A DNA stretch of 64,000 nucleotides from Myxococcales bacterium (lineage in GTDB: Bacteria > Myxococcota_A > Polyangia > Haliangiales > Haliangiaceae), in assembly GCA_016716835.1 (NCBI GenBank), contig JADJUW010000001.1, positions 1,175,001 through 1,239,000 on the forward strand, written 5' to 3'. Shown piece by piece: positions 8,598 through 17,300 of the stretch. The stretch's first letter is position 1, and every line of letters begins with the position of its first letter. Below the pieces are notes generated by a model. That model was not told the DNA's origin. It ran no database searches and saw only the letters and a list, made by a program, of their open reading frames with translations. The translations under genes and the position numbers were made by a program.

Positions 8598-10963
8598 CAG
8601 CGGCACACCGACTCCCGCCCCGACGCCGTCGTTGGCAGCCACGCGCTTGGATTGTGGCAATTGGCGCACGTCGCATAACCAGCATGAGGGCCGCCCTTGA
8701 TGGCGGCGTCATTGCGATGGCATGCAACGCAGGTCGGGCTAATGTTGCCGTAGCCGCCCGTGGTGTGACAATCATTGCAGGTAAGCGTGCGATGCAGACC
8801 GGTGAGGTTGCAACCCACCGTGCTGTGATCAAAGCGCGCCGGCGTGAACGACCACTGGGTATGGCAGTCGCCGCACTTGGGCGACAAGGAGTTGGCATGG
8901 ATGTCGTCTTGGCGATGGCAATTGATACAAAGATTTCCGGTGCCCGCCATCGGGCGATTATCTTTGTGGCAACGCTCGCAGGCCTGCAGCGCATGCGCGC
9001 CATTGAGCGAGAAGTCGCCAACGTCGTGCAGCGGCCGAATATCAAAGAAACCCTTGGTCGTGTGGCAGCGCTCGCAGGTGGTGCCGTATTGGCCGGCGTG
9101 CACCTCGGGCTCATCGTGGCAGCCATAGCAATTATTTGGCCGCGGCTTAAACTTCACGGACGGGTGGCAGTCAACACAAGCCACGTCGAGGTGCTCACCA
9201 GTGAGCTTAAAGCTCGACATCGTGTTGTGCGCGAACAAGTTGTCGCCGGTCTCGGTGTGGCAGCGCTCACAACCCTGGCCAAGACGTCCCGCATGCGCGT
9301 CATCCTTGGCGTGGCAACCCTCGGCCGAGCAGTTGGTCGGGGTGTCGGTATACTGCCGCGTCGGATGGCAATCAGCGCATTCGGGCACCTTGGCGTGCAG
9401 GCCGCGCAACGGCCAGTCGGTGTGCTCGGTGTGATCGAACTTGCTGGCGGCCCACACGCCTGGCGTGTGGCAGGTCGAGCACACCTGCCCCAGCGAGCCT
9501 TTATGCAAAGAGTCTTGGTGGCAGCGCGTGCCGCACTCCATGGGCGTATCTTTGAACTTGCCGCCGGTGTGGCATTGCGAGCATTGCACGCCGTTATGCC
9601 CCTTGGTGAGCGGAAAGCGCGCCTTAGGCCCGTGGTACTTGTCGACCGTCGACGGGTCGAAGTTGATCTTGCCCGCGGTCTTGTGGCAGCTGAGGCACTT
9701 GCTGTCGGGATATTCGTTGTTGTGCGCCGCCTTGTGTTGGTGACAACCCATGCAGCCGACCTTCTTGGCGTCAAACCGCTCAAATTGCGACGGGTTCTTG
9801 CCGCGGTGGCAATCGCGACACGACGCCGTGGCGTGCGCGCCGGTCAGCTTAAAGCTGGTTTGGCGGTCGTGATTAAACATCGTCGGCCGCCAGCTCGATG
9901 AGGGATGGCAGGTGCCGCAGCTTGGCGGCGAGCCAAATGCCTTGAAGCGATCGCCGTGCTTGTTGTCGTCGGCATGGCACGCCTCGCACGCGCGCGGCGG
10001 CGTCTTGGTGCCCATGGGCTTGGTGTGACAGCCATAGCAATCGAGCTTGCCGTGGGTCGACCCAAGATCAAACTTGGTGCGGCGATCGTGGTCGAACTTG
10101 AACTTGTCGAGCGAGCGAAACGCCGGCGAGTGACACCACTCGCAGCTGCGCTTGCCAAATAAGTGGCCGTCGTGCGGGCTCTGATGGCAATTTTCGCAGC
10201 TATCGCCCTTGGGCAGGTTAAATAACGCCTTGGGGTGGCATTTCGCGCACGACACGTCCTCGTGCGAACCCACCAAGGAGACGGCCGCATCTTTCTTATC
10301 GTTGTGATCAAACTCCATGCTCGAGCGCGGCGGCTTCCACACGCTCTGGCTATGGCAGCGCTCGCAGGCGAGCATCTCGCGGCGGTCAAAACCATGCGGC
10401 TGGTCTTCCTTGTGGCAGGAACCGCAGAGGCGATCGACGCCGACATAGGTGCGCAGCCCCTGGCGATTGCGATCTTTGTGACAGTCCGCGCACTTCGCAA
10501 CGCCATGCTTGCCTTCAAGGCGCCACCCGGCCAAGGCATGATCAAACCCTTGCTCGCCACCGGGCAAAAACTTCCACCCCATGATGTCGTAGCTGCGACC
10601 CTTATGCTCAAGGTGGCACGAGCCGCACGACTTGCCGCGGACCTGACCGGAGGCGTGGAGCCCCTTGCCGGCATCGACCCGTGCCTTGAGCTGCTTGTGG
10701 TCGTGACAGCCAAGGCACTTGCTGTTCACCACGGCACGCCCGCCGTCATGGCAGTCGTTGCAATTGGCCTCGGTGTCAATCGACGCGTGGCTCTGCGAAA
10801 GTGCCCCTGGCGAGGTGGCAAAGAAGCCCTGGGCGGAGGCGTCGGGCGCACGCCATAGCGCGAGCAGCAACACCACGAAAGAGGTGGCGCTCGCGACCAA
10901 AAGGCAGCGCGCCCATGCGCAGACGCGCGGCGACCGCGACCTACAACCCTGTGTGCCTACCAT
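8597..10963 (-). CDS. Multiheme c-type cytochrome, about 30 haem-binding motifs
   Basis: 788 aa from the ATG at 10963 (10975 is an alternative); the start overlaps the end of the upstream redox gene. A signal anchor or signal peptide (LLVASATSFVVLLLALW...ASAQG) is followed by a mature part made almost entirely of haem sites. I count 28 CXXCH motifs plus one CX3CH (CGTRCH) and one CX4CH (CSAEGCH). Spaced histidines such as FDH and GxH before many motifs are candidate distal ligands. The repeat unit (LTGxHxxxxCxxCH) resembles cytochrome c3/doubled-CXXCH families. It is predicted to be periplasmic or held in the partner barrel, forming a haem wire. Maturation would need a cytochrome c assembly system outside the window. 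Confidence 0.95.
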   Translation of the reverse strand: MVGTQGCRSRSPRVCAWARCLLVASATSFVVLLLALWRAPDASAQGFFATSPGALSQSHASIDTEANCNDCHDGGRAVVNSKCLGCHDHKQLKARVDAGKGLHASGQVRGKSCGSCHLEHKGRSYDIMGWKFLPGGEQGFDHALAGWRLEGKHGVAKCADCHKDRNRQGLRTYVGVDRLCGSCHKEDQPHGFDRREMLACERCHSQSVWKPPRSSMEFDHNDKKDAAVSLVGSHEDVSCAKCHPKALFNLPKGDSCENCHQSPHDGHLFGKRSCEWCHSPAFRSLDKFKFDHDRRTKFDLGSTHGKLDCYGCHTKPMGTKTPPRACEACHADDNKHGDRFKAFGSPPSCGTCHPSSSWRPTMFNHDRQTSFKLTGAHATASCRDCHRGKNPSQFERFDAKKVGCMGCHQHKAAHNNEYPDSKCLSCHKTAGKINFDPSTVDKYHGPKARFPLTKGHNGVQCSQCHTGGKFKDTPMECGTRCHQDSLHKGSLGQVCSTCHTPGVWAASKFDHTEHTDWPLRGLHAKVPECADCHPTRQYTDTPTNCSAEGCHAKDDAHAGRLGQGCERCHTETGDNLFAHNTMSSFKLTGEHLDVACVDCHPSVKFKPRPNNCYGCHDEPEVHAGQYGTTCERCHTTKGFFDIRPLHDVGDFSLNGAHALQACERCHKDNRPMAGTGNLCINCHRQDDIHANSLSPKCGDCHTQWSFTPARFDHSTVGCNLTGLHRTLTCNDCHTTGGYGNISPTCVACHRNDAAIKGGPHAGYATCANCHNPSAWLPTTASGRESVCR

Positions 10964-13098
10964 GCGCGCGACCATGACAACCAAATGTGAACCGCCGAGA
11001 AGCCAGTTAACAAGATTGTGAACGGGACGTGAACTTTTTTCCACGAATTGAGGAATTGCTGCGCCTTGGGCGCGATGACGCGACGCCGCTCAAGGTAGCG
11101 CATGCGCGAGGCGATATGGTGGGCATCCTGCGCCACGTCGCGCGCTGCGCCAACACGGCGCAAGCGAAAGGTTCGAACGATCGAGTCAAATGGCCGCCGC
11201 GCGTCCTCCCACATCAGCCAACAAACCGCCACAAACACGCTCGTGCTGGCCGCCATCGCGTCGGCGACCCGGCGCCCAACGGCAAGCTCGCGGTCCACGA
11301 CGTGCGATGCGCCGGCGCTCTTGGTGCGCAGCGCGGCGAGTTGGCCGCCAAGGCCGAGCTCTTCCAAATCGGAGCCACCGGCGAGCTTAGGCACGACGGT
11401 ATAGAGATACCGCCCGAGCACGCCCGAGAGCACGACGATGACCATGCTCCAAAAGGCCATCGACACCCAGCTACCAAGGCGCAGCGCCGAATGAAGCATG
11501 ATAAACAGCGGCCCAATGATGCCAGCCATGAGGTGAAAATCAAACCACATGGTATTGGCGGCGAGCCAGCGGAACATGCGGACGCGGCGGAACATGGGAT
11601 AGATGGCGGCCACGGCCATGAACGCCGTGCCAATGACGCCTAGCCAAACCGAAAGCGGATCGCCCGCGCGAAAGGTAATTTTTTCTGCGAGGGCCGAGGC
11701 CGCCACCTCGATGTTGGCCGGGTCTGCCTTGAGCTGAAAAAACTGATACGACCACTGCGGCGCATAGAGTCGCAGCATGACCTCGCCAAACGCGACCAAG
11801 AGCGCGGCCACGCCGAGCACCCAAAACAGAAGTGGCAGCCACCTCCCGCGGCGCACGCGCGCCTCGCCGGCATCGCGCACGCCCAGCCCGGTTTCGAAAG
11901 GCTCTGGCGGCAACACCTCGCCCGAGCGCGCATCGCCGCGCTCAGCGAACAGCGCCGCCGGCGAGATTTCGATGAGCGACCCGGTTGGACACGCGGAAAC
12001 ACACGCCTGGTCGTGGTAGTCGCTGCAATGATCGCACTTATTGGCGATGCGCCGGGGCATGGCAATGCGAGGCGTCCCCGGGCCAAACCCAAGCGCCTTG
12101 TCGGCGTTTAGGCGCGCGACGAAGCCTTCGCTAAACAAGGGGCTGGCGGCATCGGCGACGTCGACCATGTCGATCGCGTGGTACGGACATGCCACAGCGC
12201 AAGCGGTACAGCCGACGCATGTCGCCTCATTGATCACCACCTCGCGCGCCTGGGTGTCGTAGGAAATCGAGTCGTATTCGCACGGGTCGATGCAGCGCTG
12301 ATCGGTGCAGGTGCGGCAGGTAAACACGACATCGACCATGCCGATTTGATAGCCGCCCAAGGTAAGCCGGCGCGCGCCGTACCGCTCTTCGCAGGCGTCC
12401 TCGCACTGCTTGCAGTCGATGCATAGATCGAGCTGGCGCACGCGCACCGAGGGTCCGCCCACAGAAATTCCGTGCCGCACGAAAAAATCTAGGAGCTCCT
12501 GGCGCGACCCCACCACTTGCTCCAGCCGATCGCGGCTGGCAACCAAGCGCTGCTGCACGAAGGCGGCAAACGGCGGCGCGGCGGCGGCAAATTCGGACAG
12601 GGCGCCGTTGCCGATGGTGGCGTAAATCGTGGGCTCGGCGCTAAAGAAGGCGGCCGCGGCGTCGCCTAGCGCCGCTAGGCTAGCCGGGACAAAGACCTCA
12701 CCGGCGGCAAACAGCGCGAGGTTCTTGCGCGCAAGGCGAGCCAAGGGCTCTGGCTTAATGAGCGACTCGCCCGCGGCCGCTTCAGGCGAAAGCGCCGCCA
12801 GCCGCGCGCGCTCGGCGACCCGCCCCGCCAGCGCTTTGCCTTCAAACAGCCCCGCCGCAAGCTGGCCTGACAGCACGACGACCACGCAGTTTGGCGGTGG
12901 CGCATCGATGCCCTGCAAGACCACGTCGCGCGCCACTTGGCGGACCGCGAGCGCGCCGCTGGCCAGCGCGCGCTGGAGCAACGCGGTCGGCACGGACGCA
13001 AACCACGCGTACTGCTGCAGGCGCAACGCATCGCTTGCGCTGCCGGGTGGTGGTACGCTGCCGCCGCCAGGCCTTGCCGGTGAAACTCGAACCGTCAT
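10957..13098 (-). CDS. Membrane redox protein: cNMP-like domain, four [4Fe-4S] sites, b-haem membrane domain
   Basis: 713 aa from the ATG at 13098; a longer upstream frame would run through the divergent gene. Residues 25-185 resemble a cyclic-nucleotide-binding-type sensory fold. Residues 226-370 hold four four-cysteine sets: CIDCKQCEDAC, CRTCTDQRCIDPC, CVGCTACAVACP and C355/C358/C366/C370, the layout of DmsB/HybA-type four-cluster ferredoxin subunits. Hydrophobic helices follow from 420, with H522/H536 and H690/H704, two HX13H pairs like those binding stacked b haems in ferric-reductase/NOX membrane domains. It would pass electrons from the cytoplasmic side across the inner membrane to the cytochrome encoded by the next, overlapping gene. 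The donor is unknown. Confidence 0.85.
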   Translation of the reverse strand: MTVRVSPARPGGGSVPPPGSASDALRLQQYAWFASVPTALLQRALASGALAVRQVARDVVLQGIDAPPPNCVVVVLSGQLAAGLFEGKALAGRVAERARLAALSPEAAAGESLIKPEPLARLARKNLALFAAGEVFVPASLAALGDAAAAFFSAEPTIYATIGNGALSEFAAAAPPFAAFVQQRLVASRDRLEQVVGSRQELLDFFVRHGISVGGPSVRVRQLDLCIDCKQCEDACEERYGARRLTLGGYQIGMVDVVFTCRTCTDQRCIDPCEYDSISYDTQAREVVINEATCVGCTACAVACPYHAIDMVDVADAASPLFSEGFVARLNADKALGFGPGTPRIAMPRRIANKCDHCSDYHDQACVSACPTGSLIEISPAALFAERGDARSGEVLPPEPFETGLGVRDAGEARVRRGRWLPLLFWVLGVAALLVAFGEVMLRLYAPQWSYQFFQLKADPANIEVAASALAEKITFRAGDPLSVWLGVIGTAFMAVAAIYPMFRRVRMFRWLAANTMWFDFHLMAGIIGPLFIMLHSALRLGSWVSMAFWSMVIVVLSGVLGRYLYTVVPKLAGGSDLEELGLGGQLAALRTKSAGASHVVDRELAVGRRVADAMAASTSVFVAVCWLMWEDARRPFDSIVRTFRLRRVGAARDVAQDAHHIASRMRYLERRRVIAPKAQQFLNSWKKVHVPFTILLTGFSAVHIWLSWSRAW

Positions 13099-13132
13099 GA
13101 AGATGCTGGGGCTAAGTGTAACGACAAACGCG

Positions 13133-13681
13133 ATGATGAGCCTGCGAAAGCGCCGAAATGGTTGTGTTGTTTTCGCGGTCGTAGCCGCGTGTTGCGCCGT
13201 GCCCAAGACCTCGCTTGCCGAAGAGTATGTGGCGGTAACACCTACAACCACACGGCTGTGGATCGCGGGGATCGGCGGCGTTGCGACGCCCGCCGTGGCC
13301 ACGACCGATTGGTGGGATTCGTCGTGGGGCGTCGGCGCCTTCGCAATTCGGCGCGCACCCACCGGCGGCGTCTTAGGTGGCGGCGTCTGGGTGATGCCAT
13401 CGACCTCGAGCGATGACCTGCGCCTCGGCGCCGACGCCGTCATCGGCCGGCCGTGGCGTGGCGTCACGCTTGGCCTATTAGCCGGCCCGATGGTGCGAAC
13501 CAACCCCCTGCACCGCACCGCCTACGGCGCCAGCGCGGGCATTTGGGCGATGTCCGGCCCCGTAGTTGGCGTGCGCGCGATCCTGTTACAGCAGCCCGGC
13601 GCGCTGCAAAACCACCTCGACGTCGGTGTCGAGCTAACGCTGGTGGTGGCCCTCCCCACACTTACGCTCGCGTCGCGCTAA
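13133..13681 (+). CDS. Small exported protein of unknown function
   Basis: 182 aa from the ATG at 13133 (13136 and 13097 are alternatives). It begins with a signal peptide (MSLRKRRNGCVVFAVVAACC...SLAEEY). The mature part is Gly/Ala/Val-rich with alternating hydrophobic residues (LRLGADAVIGRPWRGVTLGLLAG) and ends in ELTLVVALPTLTLASR, which could be a small outer-membrane barrel. I do not recognise a family. It is transcribed divergently from the electron-transfer operon, whose ATG begins 35 nt away, and the 13097 start would overlap that codon. Shared regulation with the operon is possible but unproven. Confidence 0.6.
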   Translation: MMSLRKRRNGCVVFAVVAACCAVPKTSLAEEYVAVTPTTTRLWIAGIGGVATPAVATTDWWDSSWGVGAFAIRRAPTGGVLGGGVWVMPSTSSDDLRLGADAVIGRPWRGVTLGLLAGPMVRTNPLHRTAYGASAGIWAMSGPVVGVRAILLQQPGALQNHLDVGVELTLVVALPTLTLASR

Positions 13682-13752
13682 GGCACCGCTTTGGGCCTGC
13701 AATTGCCCGCGCCGTCGGGTTGACTCGGCGATGGCGGTTGGTTAACACCCGT

Positions 13753-14388
13753 GTGAGGTGGCGTGTGGTTGGTATCGCAAAGCTTGAAGATCGCAATGCG
13801 CTTCGGGTCTTGGTCGTCGATGACGACGCGGATGTGGCGGGGTTGCTTCGGGATGTCTTAGAGTCCAACGGGTGTGAGCCGACGATCGTCACCGATCCGA
13901 CGCAGGCCATGGACGAGATTCGGCGCGGCGAGTTTCACATCGTCGTGCTCGACGTCATGATGCCCGTGGTCTCGGGGATGGATCTGCTCGCGGAGATTCG
14001 CGCCCACGATAGCGACATCGCCGTCGTGATGCTAACCGGGCACCCCAGCCTTGAGACTGCCATGCGCTCGATCGAGCATGAAGTGTCGGCGTATCTACAG
14101 AAACCCTTCGATATTGCGGAGCTTGCGCGGGTGCTGCAGCTCATTGCCAATCGCAAGGGCCTGGCGACCAGCGGCGAGGCGCAGCTGCTATCACGGCTCG
14201 GCGTCACGGTGCGCGAAACCCGCAAGGCGCGCGGCCTGACCCTTAAGCAACTCGCGCGGCGAACGGGGCTGTCGGTCTCATTGCTGTCGCAGATCGAACG
14301 CGCCGAGACCGCGGCGTCCATTGCGAGCTTATATCGCCTCGCGCGCGCGCTCGGCATGCCAATGTCCGAGCTGTTTACGTCGTACTAG
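13753..14388 (+). CDS. Orphan response regulator: receiver domain fused to XRE-type HTH
   Basis: About 211 aa; GTG starts at 13753 or 13765 both fit and neither has a well-spaced Shine-Dalgarno. Residues 20-135 are a receiver domain with all key residues: the acidic DDD pocket (LVVDDDADV), phospho-acceptor Asp in IVVLDVMMP, Thr in MLTGH and Lys in LQKPF. Residues 150-210 form a Cro/C1-type helix-turn-helix (LTLKQLARRTGLSVSLLSQIE). This pairing differs from the common OmpR or NarL output domains. No histidine kinase is nearby, so the activating kinase is elsewhere. It likely controls transcription, with target genes unknown. Confidence 0.88.
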   Translation: MRWRVVGIAKLEDRNALRVLVVDDDADVAGLLRDVLESNGCEPTIVTDPTQAMDEIRRGEFHIVVLDVMMPVVSGMDLLAEIRAHDSDIAVVMLTGHPSLETAMRSIEHEVSAYLQKPFDIAELARVLQLIANRKGLATSGEAQLLSRLGVTVRETRKARGLTLKQLARRTGLSVSLLSQIERAETAASIASLYRLARALGMPMSELFTSY

Positions 14389-14398
14389 CAACGCGTGC

Positions 14399-17300
14399 CT
14401 ATTTGGCGACGATGCGCGCGCCGTCGGCGGCCGCCGCACCCGTCGCCACCGCGCGCTGGACCGCCTGATCGAGGCGAACCAAGATGCGTTCATTTGGCCG
14501 TGGATAGCCAAAGAGGCGCGCAATCTCCTTGGCGAGCGCCGGCCGCTCCATTGCCACATTGGCATGCAAGATATGCAACGCAGCGCCGGCGAGTTCGGCG
14601 ACGCTGATTTCCTCCAGCGCGCGACGCGCCTCCGCCTCGCTCTCCCCTGGCGGGCGGGGCGGCACGTGCAGTTGGCTCGCATCAGCGGTTTTGGGCCAAA
14701 CAAACTCGGCGTCGTCGCCGCGTCCTAGCTGGCCGACGCCCGCGATCAGGCCGCGCACCCGTTCGGTGAGCTTGCTGGTTACGCGCGGCATATCGACCGC
14801 GTCGGCGACGCGCGCGACCAGCACGTCGAGGTGAACCGGCGCCTCGCGCTCGATGACCTCGGTCATCAATTGCATGAGCGCCATCGACGACTCTCCGGAA
14901 TACACCCACGTCGACTCGCGTTTGCGCTTGGCAAGCGTGGCCATGCGATACGGCGCGAGCTCACGCGCGGACGGCGCTGGGGTATCCGTGGTCGCGGTTG
15001 TCGGCGATGGTGGCGGCGTGGCCGCAGGTGGCGCCGCCGTAACGACTGCAGTGGCCGTCGCGGAAGGCCCGACCTTTTTGCTCGCCCGCGACGCCGCAAT
15101 CGCATTGACCAGGCCGGTGTGCAACCGCGTCAGCTCGCGCTTCGGATCGGCTAGCCAGTCGGGGCTCCACACGCGCGCTAACCGCCAGCCCATGGCGCCG
15201 AGCACCGAGGCGCGCAGACGATCGCGATCGCGCGCCGTCGGCGCCAATTGATAGGCCGGGCCGTCGGTCTCGATGCCAAACACCAAGTTGGCTGGGTCAT
15301 CGGGATCGATGACGGCCACATCAACCTTGTAGGCCGAGCAGCCAACGCCGTAGCGCACGGCAAACCCACGTTCAACCAAGCCCTCGCCAATGGCTAGGGC
15401 GACGGCATTGGGCGGCGGTGCTACCGCTTGCTTGGCCGTGGTGCGGGCCTCGGCGAATTGCAGAAAGGCCGCAAGATCTGCCACGCCACGCCCGGCGTCG
15501 CCGACCCGAAGTTGCGCCGGATCGAGGCTGGTAAAGACCAAGAGTTGCTCGCGGGCACGGGTAATGGCGACGTTAAGGCGACGTTCGCCGCCCTGGCGAT
15601 TCAGCGGCCCAAAGTTCATCGCCACCTTGCCCGCGGCGTCCGGGCCGTAGCCCACGGAAAAAAGCACGACGTCGCGCTCGTCGCCTTGGATGGTCTCGAG
15701 ATTTTTGACGATGACCGGCTCTGGCCTGGTGTCGGCAAAAAAGGCCTCGATCGCGGGCCGCTCCCGGCGCGCGGCATCGAGCAGGTCTTCGACCAGCTGT
15801 TGCTGCGCCCGGCTAAACGTCACCACCGCGATCGATTTATGATTGCGCTGCGGATCGGCAAGGTGCTCGACGACCGCCCGCACGACGGCGGCCGCCTCGA
15901 TCGGGTTGGTCCTCGTGGCCGATCGATCGTAGACGCCTGCCACGCGCTCCAACCGCACGCCAAGATGCGCGGCGAGGTTGGCCGCGGCAGGAAAAATCTG
16001 CAAGCGGCTGTCGTAGTACGCGCGATTAGAAAAATCGATCAGGATTCGTGGCGGCTACGATAGTGCCAGCCGAGGTAGCGTTGTGGTAGCTGCGCCGCGA
16101 CGCATTCATCGAGGATGCTCTCAAGCTCCTGCGCCGGCTCATCTTCGCTCGCGGCGTCATCATCGCCGGCGGTCGTCTGGTCGGCAAAAAATCGCGTCGG
16201 CGGCAATTGCTTGGAGTCGCCCACCACAATCGCGGCGTTGCCTCGCGCGAGCGCGCCGATCGCATCGCTGGCAGGAATCTGTGACGCCTCGTCGAACACC
16301 ACGAGATCAAATTTCGGCGCCTCTGGATCGAGATACTGCGCGACCGAAAGCGGCGACATCAACAGGCATGGCTTGAGCCGTCCGAGCAGATTTGGCATCT
16401 CGCGAAATAGCGTGCGCAGCGGCTTGTGCCGGCGTTGCTTCTTGGTTTCACGCAGCAAGACGCCCACCTCGCCGTCGTCGCTTACGCTGCCATCAAGCCG
16501 CGGCACGCGCTCGGTGACCTTGGCGATCATGCGAGCGCGCGCCACGCCCAGCGCAGCTTGATCAAACCCAGCAAATTGAGCGACGCGATTGTGGTGCAGC
16601 TGGCCGTGAAACTGGGCCAAGACGGGCGTGGCCTCCAAATGGGCTTCGGCGGCAACCAGCAACGCGGCGCGGTGCCAACTCGCGACCAGCACTGGCCCCG
16701 TCAGCTCCGCGCGACCGGCGCATAGCGCCACCAGGCCGCCGAGCCCGGCTGTTGTCAGCTGCGCCGCGGCATGCTGATACGCCGCCCATTCGCGCAAGGC
16801 GCCTGGCTGCTGGCGCCAGGCCTCGAGGCGTTGCGCCAAGACCTCACCCAAGGGTGCGCCCTGCCGCGTCGCCAGCGACACGCCGCTAACCTCTTCAAAC
16901 TGCGCCAACGCGCGGCACGCCGCCGCCGCCAGCTCGCGCAGGCGCGACCATGCCGCCGCATCGCCGGCCACGGCGGCGCATAGCGCGCGCCACGAACCCT
17001 CACGCTCGGTGCCACTACGCAGCATCAAGCGATCAAAGGCAGCACGCAGCTGGTGTCCCCACGCAACATGCGCCGCGGCCGTCGCCAAGGGTGCCCTTGC
17101 GGTGCGCCGCCAAACCACCGAATCGCATCGGGCGTGGCATCGCCAAGCGTGCGCTGCACTCGCACCACGGCATGCGCCTCTTGCAGATCCGCCAACTGCG
17201 TGTCGTAGCTGCCGACCTCCCCGCGCGTGGCGCGCGCTAGTTGACGACGGGCGCCGCGCAAGCCAAACCAGCGGAATAAGCGATTACGCGGGACGTAGTG

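Noticed and set aside
8537..9901. 454-residue open frame antisense to the multiheme cytochrome
   Set aside because: It exists because the cytochrome's GC-rich codon use leaves few stops; its own translation has no domain features and the opposite frame has 28 CXXCH motifs.
12629..13681. 350-residue version of the small exported protein
   Set aside because: Everything before 13097 is antisense to the redox gene and lacks a signal; the signal peptide begins at 13133-13136.
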